A stretch of 64,000 nucleotides of DNA from Rebecca billardiae RCC1528. Lineage: Eukaryota > Haptophyta. The notes beneath the pieces are model-generated. The model worked only from the letters and a program-made list of their open reading frames with translations, was not told where the DNA came from and searched no databases. The DNA lies in contig OZ251230.1 in NCBI GenBank assembly GCA_965240325.2, positions 2,356,001 through 2,420,000 of the forward strand. The letters are read 5' to 3'. Positions 43,701 to 52,978 of the stretch are shown here, piece by piece. Made by a program: the position numbers and the translations under genes. Position 1 is the first letter of the stretch. Every line of letters begins with the position of its first letter.

Positions 43701-46700
43701 CGACGTCAACAAGATCCTGGAGGTCTTCGACCGGTGCGTCCAGGCGTTGTACGTCGAGGACTTCGACCGGGCCTGGGCGGAGATGCCCGAGTCGGGCAAG
43801 CGCATCATCGATCTCATCCCGCGCGCCGAGCTCTTCCCTGTCTTCGCGCCGGTGTGGATGCGCGGCTACGTCACGGGCGCGCCCGCGGAGTCGTTCATGA
43901 AGTGGCTGCTCCCTGTGCGCAAGTCGCAGGGCCCGGTGTGGATGCTGCTCGACCTGCACGACAACCTCTACCGCCTCTTCGCCACGCACCGCGCCGTGGC
44001 CGTGCGCCACGCCCTCAACCCCGACCCCGATCGCGACCTGCACGGGCTGCCACCGCGGCACGTGCCGTACGTGCGCGGCGCAGTGCAGGACGCGCGCGCC
44101 ATGGGCGGCGCCGAGTGCAACCTCGTCGCCGACGGCGAGCACGCCGGTTGCTACCGCGTGCTGAGCACCACGGACCAGTCCAAAGAGCGCTTTGTGCACC
44201 TCGACAACTTCCTGTGCTGCGGGCTGCTTCGCCGCAAGCGCCTGCCGTGCTTGCACTTCTGCCTCGTGTGCAACCGCGTGAACGAGCCGGTGTGCTCGCT
44301 CCTCCCCGAGGACATGCGCAGCGCCACTTGGTACGCGCAGGTCGGGCTCGGCGTCACGCAAGCCCCGACGGGCGCAGTGCTGTCCATCACGAAGCTGGAC
44401 GTCATCACGCCGCCGCGGCGCCTCGAGGACGCTGTGCAGCCCCTTCTGCTACCGTCACAGCAGTTGCAATCGCTCTTGGCGGAGTACGTCGCCGTGCCGG
44501 CGATGCCCGCGCGCGCGGGCAGGCCGGCGAACGCGGACCGCGCGCCCAGCTTCTGGGAGCGAGGGCCGCGCGGAGGCCGCGCCCGCCGCGCGCCGCACTC
44601 GCGCTCCGAGTACGACTCAGTGCCCATCGGGCGCTCGACGCAAACGTACGTGCGGCCCTTGACCGCCGACGGCGGCTTCGCCGCGCGCGTGCGCGAAGCG
44701 GCGAACTCGACGCTCGAGCAGGTGCTCAGTGAACTCCCGTCGCACCTGTACGGCATCGCGCTCCAGGACGTGCTCTGCACGCGCAACGTCAACGTGCGCG
44801 TGGGCGGGACCGTGGCCGCGCCTCAGACGTTCAACCAGCGGCTGCGCGCCTGGTCCACGTTCGACGCGAGGACGGCGGCCCTGCTGCGCTGCTGCGCGTG
44901 CTACGACCCGCAAGCCGACGACCTCGGCGCTGCGTGGCCGGCCAGCGCGCCCCCGGTGGACCCCAGGCTAACGTGCCAGGGGTGCGCGTGCTTCATCCAC
45001 GCACCCGCGCAATGCGAGTACGTGTGGCATCTGGGTCCGATGGACAGTGGGCTGTACATGTGCACGTGCTGCTACTTCCTCCTTGTCGCCGGCGCGTGGA
45101 AGAAGCTGCGCGCGTGGCGTGCCGAGGAGGAAGGCGCGCCGGCTGCGGCGCCGCCTACGGGTGCCAGGCCGCAGGAGGCGGCGTACGCGCGCGGGCCCGG
45201 CGCGCCCCGTGCGCGCGCTGGCGGCGGCGACGGTGCGTGCGGCGGCGGGGGCGCGCGCGCCTCTGGCGCGCCAGGTGGCTCGCGCACACCTGACGCCTCC
45301 GCCGGCGCGGGTGATGCGCCCGCGAAGCCCGCCCGCCAGCCGCGCAAACCGCGCAAGAAGCCACACAGCGCGCGGGCGTACGCGGCCCAGGCTCCACCGG
45401 GCCCGTCAGTGCGCTTCGGCGCAGCGCCGCCGGCGTCGCGTGGCGCGCCGCCACGCACCTCGACGGGGGCGGGCGCGGGCACCGACGCAGCTCACGCGCG
45501 CGGCGGTGCAGTGCCACCGCCGGGTGCCGTGCCAACGGCGCCCGCGGATGACGGCGACGGTGCAGGCCCTCCTCCCTGCGCGGGCACGCCAGGGGTGGCC
45601 CCGCCAGCGCCCGGCGCGGCGAACGTCATGGCGGAGGCTGAGGCGGCATACGCCGCTCTCGGCGACCGCCACGTCGCGGTCAGGAGGGTGGTCACGAGCG
45701 CCGCCGGCGTGGGCGAGGCGTCGGCCAACCGTTTCATGCGTGCGCGCGAGCGGGCGCCCGCGCACACGTCGTTGGACAACACACTGCGCACCGCCTGGAA
45801 GACCGCCAGAAGCATTCCCGACAAGATCATCGCCCAGTTCGCAGCGCGCGCGCGGCCGGGGCGCTCGGAGGCGGGTCCGGCCGGGGCGGACGAAGGCTCT
45901 GGGTTGCCTGGCACCGCCGCGCACGAGCCGCCGTCGGCCGCAGCCCAGCTCATGCCCGAGCTCGGCCTCCCACTCGCGCGGTGGGACGCGAGCCGCGCGC
46001 GCGCGCGTGAGGCGCCATTGCTGGCGACGTCTGCCACCGGCTTGCCATTGTGGTCGCTCGCCGGGGACGGTCGGGGTGGGTCCAGGGCCCCGACCGTGGC
46101 CTACGTGCTGAAGACGTTGTTCGGCCCGACGGTGCGCGAGGTGGACGTGCCCGGCGACGGGGACTGCTTCTTCCACGCTATCCTTGCGCACGATTCGGCC
46201 GCCCTCGCGGCGGCCCCCACGCGCGCGGCGCGCAACGCGCTTATGCAGCGCATGAACGTGCGCGCCAAGCGCGCGCGCTCCGCGACGGTGTCCTACATGG
46301 CGTCGTTCTTCCACCCGACCGGCCCCAACGAGTGCGGGCCGACGATGTGGGATGGGCAGCCCATGGACGGCGAGCTTGCGGAGCGTGAGCTCGCCGGCGT
46401 CCTGGCCGTGCGCGCCGACGAGCTGCGCAAGCGCGGCACGGGCCAGGACATGGAGCTCGAGGGCCGATGGGCGGGCACGAACCGGACCAGCCTGCGGTAC
46501 GCCGCGCGTTTGTACCGTGGCGGCGCGGACTACGACTCGGCCTGGGAGGAATTCCGCCGCGGTGGCGAGTGGACGCCAGGCTCGCAGACGCAGGGCAGCG
46601 CGTCGCGTGCGCTGGGTGTGCACGTCCTGGCGTTCACCGCGCGCGGCGATCGTATGGACGCAGACAAGGTGAACCTGTTCCCGCGGGTGTCGTTGTGGCG

Positions 46701-47385
46701 GGCGCCCAAGCGAGCGCGCGATGCGGCGGCGGACAGCACCACACGCCGGAGGTGCTTCTCCGAGGGGAGCTTCGACCTGACGAAGAAGGAGGACGTGCAC
46801 GCGTTGCGCAGGCTCGACCTCGGCACCATGGGCACTGACTGGGTGGCCGTCGTGTACCACCCAGGGCACTTCCACGCGGTGGTGGATACCGGCGCGGACG
46901 CCGCGCCGGCCGCGCGCGCGCTCTCCGCGGGCGGCGAAGGGCGCTGGCCGTACGTGGCGGCGTGCGCGGAGCGTCACTGCGCGAAGGCGCGTGCACGCTG
47001 GCGTGCGCTCGTGGAGGACGACGAGACCCACAACGGGGCGTCGGAGTATCAGCCCACGCTGGCGCCACACATGGCCGACCGCATGCTGCTCTCGCGCGTG
47101 GACGAGGTCGGGCTCACTCGCTACCGTGGCGCCACGCGGCGCTTCAACACGCGGGTGTTCTCATTGCACGCGCCCGCCGGCCCCGAGGACCCCGCGGAAG
47201 GCGAGCCCATGGACTACGACAGCGCGGACGACGACCGTGTCCTCGCGCAGCCGGCACTGGACTCCCGCCTTGACGGGTACGAGGAGCACTCAGCCACTCG
47301 TTTGCTCGCGCGCTTGTCGCGGGAGCGCGCCCGGCGCGCGTCTGCGCACGCGCCCGCGGGCGCCGACGGCGGCAGTGGCGAGTAG
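37720..47385 (+). CDS. Multidomain MULE transposase with oxygenase-like and OTU domains
   Basis: Main exons are 38018-43238 and 43412-47385. The intron 43239-43411 is phase 1 (a donor six bases later also fits). A first exon 37720-37755 from the repeat ATG, splicing in phase 0, is likely but unproven. The product is about 3064-3076 residues. Order from 38018: at about 734-810 a 2OG-Fe(II) oxygenase-like fold (WHVDSD, then HIFPSMLYHRS and PRGG as H-x-D, H and Arg). At about 1487-1530 a FLYWCH/WRKY-GCM-like finger (CTTPNC, SHSPDC). Then the DDE core with SDACHLHRP, ISDGQKGLRG and TGAPAESFMKWLLPVRK, and a SWIM finger (CCGLLRRKRLPCLHF). At about 2230-2296 a PHD-like Cys cluster. At about 2640-2900 an OTU protease (GDGDCFFHAI, YHPGHFHAVV). 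Further introns within the first large frame cannot be excluded. Confidence 0.85.
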
Positions 47386-48179
47386 ATTGGCGGATGAAGT
47401 GGCGTCCGTGCCCCGCAGTGGGAGACGGGCACGTTACGGGGAGTTGGGCACGTGCGGGGGAAGAGATGTGGGATGTGCGTGACTGGGACTGCATGTCGAT
47501 GGGTGCATAGATGGGGGCTCGGTGAATTCGTGCCGCTTCAGATGGTCGGGGGCTGAGTCGCCCGCGGACAAGTGCAGGGCTGCCTCAGGCTCAGACGGCA
47601 CGGGGAGCTGTGTGATAAGGGTGCTCCGCATCGGCGGCACCAGCGGCTGTGTACTCCTACTGAGGCAGGTGACACTGAAGGTGACACGCCAACTCGCGGC
47701 GGGAAGCACTGTCTGTGCGGACGACGCGCACTCGGACGAAGCCGGCCGATAGAGCACCGTCGGCCAAGGACTGCGGGTGCAACTGCATGGCGGAATACGG
47801 CAAGGGCAAGGTCACTGCGCATGCGCATGCGCGCGCAGTCAGACGGTGCACCGGGTCGGCGCGCAGGCACCGGTGAGCAACGGGGGGTCAGGCGGTGTGC
47901 ACGGGCGTGGTGCCGCGCGCACCGGAGACGCGCAAGCCCGTCGCGCGGCGCGCACCAGTATGGATGGGCACGGGTAAGTGCGACACGGTGTCGCGCACTG
48001 GCCGGGCGCGCGGTGCGCGCGCACGCCGCCGCCGCGCCGCCCCACCGGCCCGGGCGCGTGCGCCCAGCGCGTGAGCAGCGACGGCGGCGGCGCACTGCTG
48101 GCGGCGGTGTGCGCCCTCGGCAGCACCGCAGCCGACGTGCGTTCGGCGCACCGCCTCCGCCCAGCGGTCGCTCGCACGG
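47386..48179. other. Convergent 3' region between the two transposon genes
   Basis: 794 bp with no gene accepted. Open frames here are Ser/Arg-rich on both strands and reflect composition. It contains CGCGCATGCGCATGCGCGCG-like alternating stretches near 47815. Both transcripts should end here, perhaps overlapping. Confidence 0.5.
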
Positions 48180-51100
48180 TCAGCGCCGGCTCGCGCCCTC
48201 GCGCGGCTCGGTCCTTGCCACCAAGCGCTCAAGGACAGTGCCGGTCTGTGCCAGCATGCGTGTGAGATCGTCTTGCTGCGCGCGCATGACGGCCAATTCG
48301 CGCTGGCCCGCTGCGGTGCGCTCTTCGATGCCGGCGGTGCGCGCTTCGATGCCGGCGGTGCGCTCGTCGAGGCCGTCGAGGCGCGTCGCGACGGGTTCGA
48401 TCATCCGCGACAGGCGCGCCGCGACAGCCTCGACGACCTCGTCGTCGCCGCGCCCGTGCTCGTCGAGGTTGATGGTGGGCACGTCGGCTTGCGAGGCGCG
48501 CGGCTGGGCAGCGCCACGTCTGGCGACTTTCCCCCCGGCCGGCGCGGCGCCCCGGGCGGGCGCGCGCGTGGTGGGCGGGCGGGTGGTCGCGGCATCCGGG
48601 GGCGCGGCAGCCCGTTGCGTGGAAGCGCGCCGCTTGCGCGCTCCGGTGGCGGCGGCAGCCGCGGGCGCGTCCGCGGGCGCGGGGGGGTGCCACGGCACGT
48701 CCAGGCGCCCCGCGTACATCTTGGGCGCGTCGGCGCCGTTCGGCGCCTCGGCGCCGCCCGCAGCGCGGGACGGCACGGGGGCAGCCGGGTGCGTCCACAG
48801 CACGTCATTGCCCCTCGGCTTCTCGTCCTGCATGATGGTGAAGCACAGCCCGCGGAAGTCGGTGATGGGGGCAGTCTCGTCCCTCAGGCCACGCTCCGTG
48901 GGGGGCGGCGCGCCAGCTCCCTGCATGGGCGGGTACGTGCACACTGTGAAGAAGAGCGTGCAGAAGTTGCCCGCGGGCTTCGGCACGCCGCGCGTGCGCT
49001 TCTGTGACTTGCGGTTTCTCATCTCCTCATACCTCCACGAGTGCGTGTTTCCGGGCACGAACATGAAGGAGAGCAAGTCCGCCGGGTTGGGCGCCCACTG
49101 CGACCCCGCATCAGCCCCCTCCACCTGGTTGTACAGGGCGATGCAGTCCTCGGACACTGCCTGGATCTCGAAGTACGGGATGCGCGCGTCGGCTGACGGC
49201 GCAGCGGACTGCTTCTGCTGCTGCTTGGCGGTGCCCCCCGACGTCGCGTCGGCGCGCGCGCCGTCGGCGCCGTCGGGGGGCGGGAGCACGAAGCGCGCGC
49301 GCGCGACGCGGACCTTGGTGAGGAACGAGTACTCGTCCGCGCGCAAGGTTTGGTAGACGTCTGCCAGCGCGTCGTAGCGCAAGTGAGGGAGGGAGACGCG
49401 CTGCGTCAGCACCGTGGCGCACGCGATCGCCGCTGCCAGGCACGTCGCCCCGGCCCCACGGCGTTTCAGAGCCTCCGCGTGGCACGCGAGTGCCGCGAGG
49501 GTGTCGCCTGAGTCGCTTCCGGCGAAGCGCGAGAAGTCGAAGGACGTGCCCATGCGCTCAGCGAGATCGAGCCAGGGTTCGATCGGCGTGCCCTCGAGCG
49601 CGCACTCGGTCGGCCTCCCGGCGAGACACACCACACGCAGCACATCCAGCAGGTCGCCAGAGGCGGGCGTGCGGTACAGCTGCGGCAGCGCATCGGGCGC
49701 GTGCGCGCGGAGACTCCCCAGGAACGCGAGCACGCCCTCTGCGATGTACGCAGCGTGCTGCAGGTGCGACTTGGGTGCGCCCGCGTCCGTCCACGTAGTG
49801 GGAGCGGCGACGCCGGTGAGGGCCGTCCAGCCCTGCGCCGTGAGCAGAATGTCGGGCGCCGCGAGCATCCCCGACGGGATTTTGGCCACCTCGTCCTCAG
49901 CGTCGAGCACCGGCGCGCCGCTAGTGCGGCTGGCTGGGCCGCCGCCGGCGCCGCCCGCAGCCGCGCGTGCGCACGCGGGCTCATCCGGCGGTGGCGGCGC
50001 CATGGACGCCAGCTGCACGGCGACGATGTCGCCTCTGCTCACGGCAGTGCCGAAGTCGGCGTCCGCGTAGTGCGTCACCTCGGCCGTCAAGGAGGTGACG
50101 AGTTCGGCTTGCTGCAGCACGCGCCACCCGTCCGTGTCCCGGACGGCGTACGCCATCTGCAGCGTCGCCTCCGCGGACGGGCGCGCCGCTGCGCCATCGC
50201 TGGCGTCGGCGCCATCGCCGCCGGCATGCGGCGCCGGGCGAGCGCGCGGGCGAGCGCGCACTGCCACCACGGCGTGCAGCAGCAGCGGAGGCGACGCCGC
50301 GGCGGGTTCCGACGAGGGCGTCGGCGCCGCGCCGCACGCCGCCGGTTTGGGCACCAGCGCGGGCCACACACGCGGGACGTTGGCGAGGTCGGCGGGGATG
50401 CCCAGCGCCGCGTGCTCAGCTGCGGTCCACAAGAGCGCCAGCGGCTGGCCCCAAGCCGATGTGCGCTGCGCGCGCGGCACGACCGACGGGCGCTCTGCGC
50501 CGGGCAGGGGCGCAGTGACGGCCAGGTGCGGGCCGGGGGCGTACGGCAAGGGCAACAGCTGGCGCCCCTCAGCCTCCTCAGCGCACTCCACGAAGTGAGC
50601 GCGCGCAGCGCGCAGGGCAGCGGCCGCGTCCGCGGCACCTGCGCCTCCCGGCGCCGGTGGTGTCGGCGGGGAGCAGGCGCTGAAAGATGCGCGCACCGCA
50701 GCCGCGACGGCGGCGGCCGGCAGGAGGGCGCCGGCTTCGGTGAGTTCGCGCACGCTCTCCACCGACGTGAGCACGGCGTGGTAACGGCGGACCACCGCCG
50801 TGCGTGAAGTCAGGCCGACCGCGTTTTGGGACGTTATTGTCCGCGCCCCGTCGCCCAGCTGCGCGCTGTGCTTGTCCATGAAGATCATGAACGACGGCTT
50901 CAGACGCGCGACAGGAGGGTGCTGCGTGAACGCCGAGGATCCGCGCGTGTCGAACGCGTGCAAAGCGGTCGGAGTGACGAAGACGGCGAGTGGCGACGGG
51001 AGTGGCGACGGCGCCGGCACCGACTGCCGCTTCGCGGCACCGCGCAAGACAGAGGTAGAACCGGCGGCGGCGCGCGGCGGCGTGAGGTGCTGGCTCACGC

Positions 51101-52244
51101 GCGCCATCATCTCCTCCGTAGTGACGCCGCCGGCATCGCCGGCGGCGTCAGCGGCGGCGGCGGCGGCAGCGGCGCTGCTGCCGCCGCCGCCGCCGCCAGG
51201 AACACCGCCGCTGCCGCCGCCGCCGCTGCCGCCGCCGCCGCCGCCGATCCCACCGCCGCTGCCGCCGCCGCCGCCTGCCCCATCGCTGGCGGCGGGGGGG
51301 ACTGCGGGGACGGTGGCGCCACCGCTCGCGGCGGCGCCGGCGCCGGCGCCGGCGCCGGTGGCGGCGGCGGCGGCGGCGGCAGCAGCGGTGTCGGCCGCGG
51401 TGGCCGCCCCGCCGGCACCGCTGCTGCAGGCGGGGCGGCCACCGGTGCCGGCAGGGCGGCCACCGCCGCCGACACCGCTGCTGCCGGCGCCGCCACCGTC
51501 ACCGCCGCTGCCGCCAGCGGCAGCGGCGGTGGCGGCAGCGGCGGTGACGGTGGCGGCGCCGGCAGCAGCGGTGCCGGGTCGGCGGCCACCGCCGCCGACA
51601 CGACGGTTCCCCCCCTTGGATGTAGTGGTGGCAGGGTCGCAGCGGCCGGTGTCGCCACCGCCGCAGCCGGCGGTGGCGACACCGGCGGCACCACCGGTGC
51701 CGCGACCGGTGGTGGCGGCGGCGGCGTCGCAGCACGTCTCCGTTGCGCGCAGGCCGCTGCGCACGCCTGCGCCGCCACCCTGGGCTGCACCACTGCCAGC
51801 ACCGCCGCCAGCGGCGACGCCGCCACCTGCATTAGCAAGTCGTGCGCTCGTGCGTGACGGCGCCTGCGAACCGGGCTGCGGCGCCGCCGCCCGCTGCGGC
51901 GACGCGCCGGGCGTGGCCACAGATGCGCCAACGCCCGTCGCGAGCGGCAGCTTCGTGAGCTGCTCTGGCGTCACCCGCCTTGGACTCGCTGCCATCTGGG
52001 GGTATAGAATCGTACCAGCTGCGAGCGCCCACTGTTCCGCGTCAACGTCGGGTAGCGGCCCGACGATGTACGTGTAAGAAGCGCGAGGCTTGCCGTCGCG
52101 CGTGGGGACTGCTTTGATCTCGCACGACAAGACAGTGGCTGGAATGCCCTCACCATCAGCAGACGCACGCTGCACGAGCACGTTCGACTTGACTTGGAAG
52201 TAGTCCTCTTTGGACTGCGGCCGCATCGACTGCGGCGGCGGCAT
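48180..52244 (-). CDS. Transposon accessory protein of unknown function (mudrB position)
   Basis: The ATG at 52244 is the mirror of the left-repeat ATG and gives 1354 residues (MPPPQSMRPQSKEDY). A short globular start (VLSCEIKAVPTRDG, YTYIVGPLPDVD) is followed by an extremely Gly/Ala/Thr-rich region of about 300 residues made of GGC/GCC repeats (51120-51850). A globular part of about 700 residues then includes VARLKPSFMIFMDKHSAQLG, SFDFSRFAGSDSGDTLAALA and DLLSFMFVPGNTHSWRYEEM. A basic stretch (GARKRRAS) precedes a C-terminal coiled coil with heptad-like ERTAGIEARTAGIEERTA. I recognise no family. By position it corresponds to mudrB, whose product aids insertion in maize, but there is no evident sequence kinship. 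Confidence 0.7.
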   Translation of the reverse strand: MPPPQSMRPQSKEDYFQVKSNVLVQRASADGEGIPATVLSCEIKAVPTRDGKPRASYTYIVGPLPDVDAEQWALAAGTILYPQMAASPRRVTPEQLTKLPLATGVGASVATPGASPQRAAAPQPGSQAPSRTSARLANAGGGVAAGGGAGSGAAQGGGAGVRSGLRATETCCDAAAATTGRGTGGAAGVATAGCGGGDTGRCDPATTTSKGGNRRVGGGGRRPGTAAAGAATVTAAAATAAAAGGSGGDGGGAGSSGVGGGGRPAGTGGRPACSSGAGGAATAADTAAAAAAAAATGAGAGAGAAASGGATVPAVPPAASDGAGGGGGSGGGIGGGGGGSGGGGSGGVPGGGGGGSSAAAAAAAADAAGDAGGVTTEEMMARVSQHLTPPRAAAGSTSVLRGAAKRQSVPAPSPLPSPLAVFVTPTALHAFDTRGSSAFTQHPPVARLKPSFMIFMDKHSAQLGDGARTITSQNAVGLTSRTAVVRRYHAVLTSVESVRELTEAGALLPAAAVAAAVRASFSACSPPTPPAPGGAGAADAAAALRAARAHFVECAEEAEGRQLLPLPYAPGPHLAVTAPLPGAERPSVVPRAQRTSAWGQPLALLWTAAEHAALGIPADLANVPRVWPALVPKPAACGAAPTPSSEPAAASPPLLLHAVVAVRARPRARPAPHAGGDGADASDGAAARPSAEATLQMAYAVRDTDGWRVLQQAELVTSLTAEVTHYADADFGTAVSRGDIVAVQLASMAPPPPDEPACARAAAGGAGGGPASRTSGAPVLDAEDEVAKIPSGMLAAPDILLTAQGWTALTGVAAPTTWTDAGAPKSHLQHAAYIAEGVLAFLGSLRAHAPDALPQLYRTPASGDLLDVLRVVCLAGRPTECALEGTPIEPWLDLAERMGTSFDFSRFAGSDSGDTLAALACHAEALKRRGAGATCLAAAIACATVLTQRVSLPHLRYDALADVYQTLRADEYSFLTKVRVARARFVLPPPDGADGARADATSGGTAKQQQKQSAAPSADARIPYFEIQAVSEDCIALYNQVEGADAGSQWAPNPADLLSFMFVPGNTHSWRYEEMRNRKSQKRTRGVPKPAGNFCTLFFTVCTYPPMQGAGAPPPTERGLRDETAPITDFRGLCFTIMQDEKPRGNDVLWTHPAAPVPSRAAGGAEAPNGADAPKMYAGRLDVPWHPPAPADAPAAAAATGARKRRASTQRAAAPPDAATTRPPTTRAPARGAAPAGGKVARRGAAQPRASQADVPTINLDEHGRGDDEVVEAVAARLSRMIEPVATRLDGLDERTAGIEARTAGIEERTAAGQRELAVMRAQQDDLTRMLAQTGTVLERLVARTEPREGASRR

Positions 52245-52903
52245 GTTGTGCACGTAGCTTGCGCGTAACGCCGCACGAACCAGCTCCGCCTGCGCGCGCG
52301 CGCGCCACACGGCCGTCGCGCGCGAGTTCGCCAGGAGGCGGGCGTGCACATTATGCAAACCAACGGAGGCGCACGCGGACAGAGCGCGTGCGCGCGCGCC
52401 GGGAGGCCACGCGCGCGTGAGGCGGCGCGCGCGCAGGCGGCGGCATCGCGCGCCTCCCCCGCTCCCCCCGCCCGCAGCCCGACGCGCGCGCGCGCGCGCG
52501 CGTCGGGCGCGCGCGCGCACCTCGTTCGCGCGAGGTGCGCGCGTGGGGGCGATGGGGGCTCTTCGGGGCTTTTTTGCGGGCTCCGAAGAGCCGCGAGGGG
52601 CCCCGCGGCCGAAACAGCACGCGAGGGCGTCGAAACGACGCGAACCCCGTGTTTGATTAAGTGTTTCGCCGTCGGGGTTCATTTCGCGGGTACTGCGCGT
52701 AATCGGCGACGTCAAAAGACGCGATTGCGCCGTTTCGGCGCAATCGCGGGGTTCGGTATCTTCGTGCGCGTGGCTTGCCCGAATGTTCGACAATCGGACT
52801 TCTGGGGGACATCGCGTCCGGAAAAGCCCCTCGCGAGGTTCTGGCCGATTTGGCGGGATTCTGCACAAGCCGCCGCGAATCGGCGGGGTTCTGAACTTTT
52901 CCC
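52234..52903 (-). repeat. Right terminal inverted repeat (670 bp)
   Basis: Reverse complement of 37061-37730 with the same length and no difference found. The identity stops at base 670, where the left side continues TGCGCGCG and the right side GCAGTCGATG. The ATG of the accessory gene is at repeat position 660 (52244), as on the left (37720). Confidence 0.95.
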
Positions 52904-52913
52904 TTTTTTTTTT
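52904..52913 (+). repeat. Right T10 target-site duplication
   Basis: Ten T residues immediately after the element, the same strand and length as at 37051-37060. The host sequence resumes with CATCATCGATCC. Confidence 0.75.
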
Positions 52914-52978
52914 CATCATCGATCCATATCATACGGTACTTGTATATCATCTTCTCACTCTGCAGCAACCCGTGAACG

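Larger units (their letters stand above)
37061..52903 (+). mobile_element. 15.8-kb MuDR-like (MULE) DNA transposon
   Basis: The element is bounded by inverted repeats of 670 bp in which I found no difference, and by T10 direct repeats. Two genes face each other: the transposase at 37720-47385 and the accessory protein at 48180-52244. The 794 bp between them hold both 3' ends. Both start codons lie inside the repeats, so each repeat should act as a promoter, as in maize MuDR with mudrA and mudrB. Intact long frames, identical ends and intact target duplication show a very recent insertion and a possibly autonomous copy. It is about three times the size of MuDR, mostly because the two proteins are larger. 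It sits 265 bp after POLD2 and 75 bp before the second SEL1-MYND gene. Confidence 0.93.

Noticed and set aside
37051-52913. LTR or LINE retrotransposon with a poly-T/poly-A tail
   Set aside because: The long repeats are inverted, not direct. T10 occurs on both sides in the same strand, and the coding content is a DDE transposase with no reverse transcriptase.
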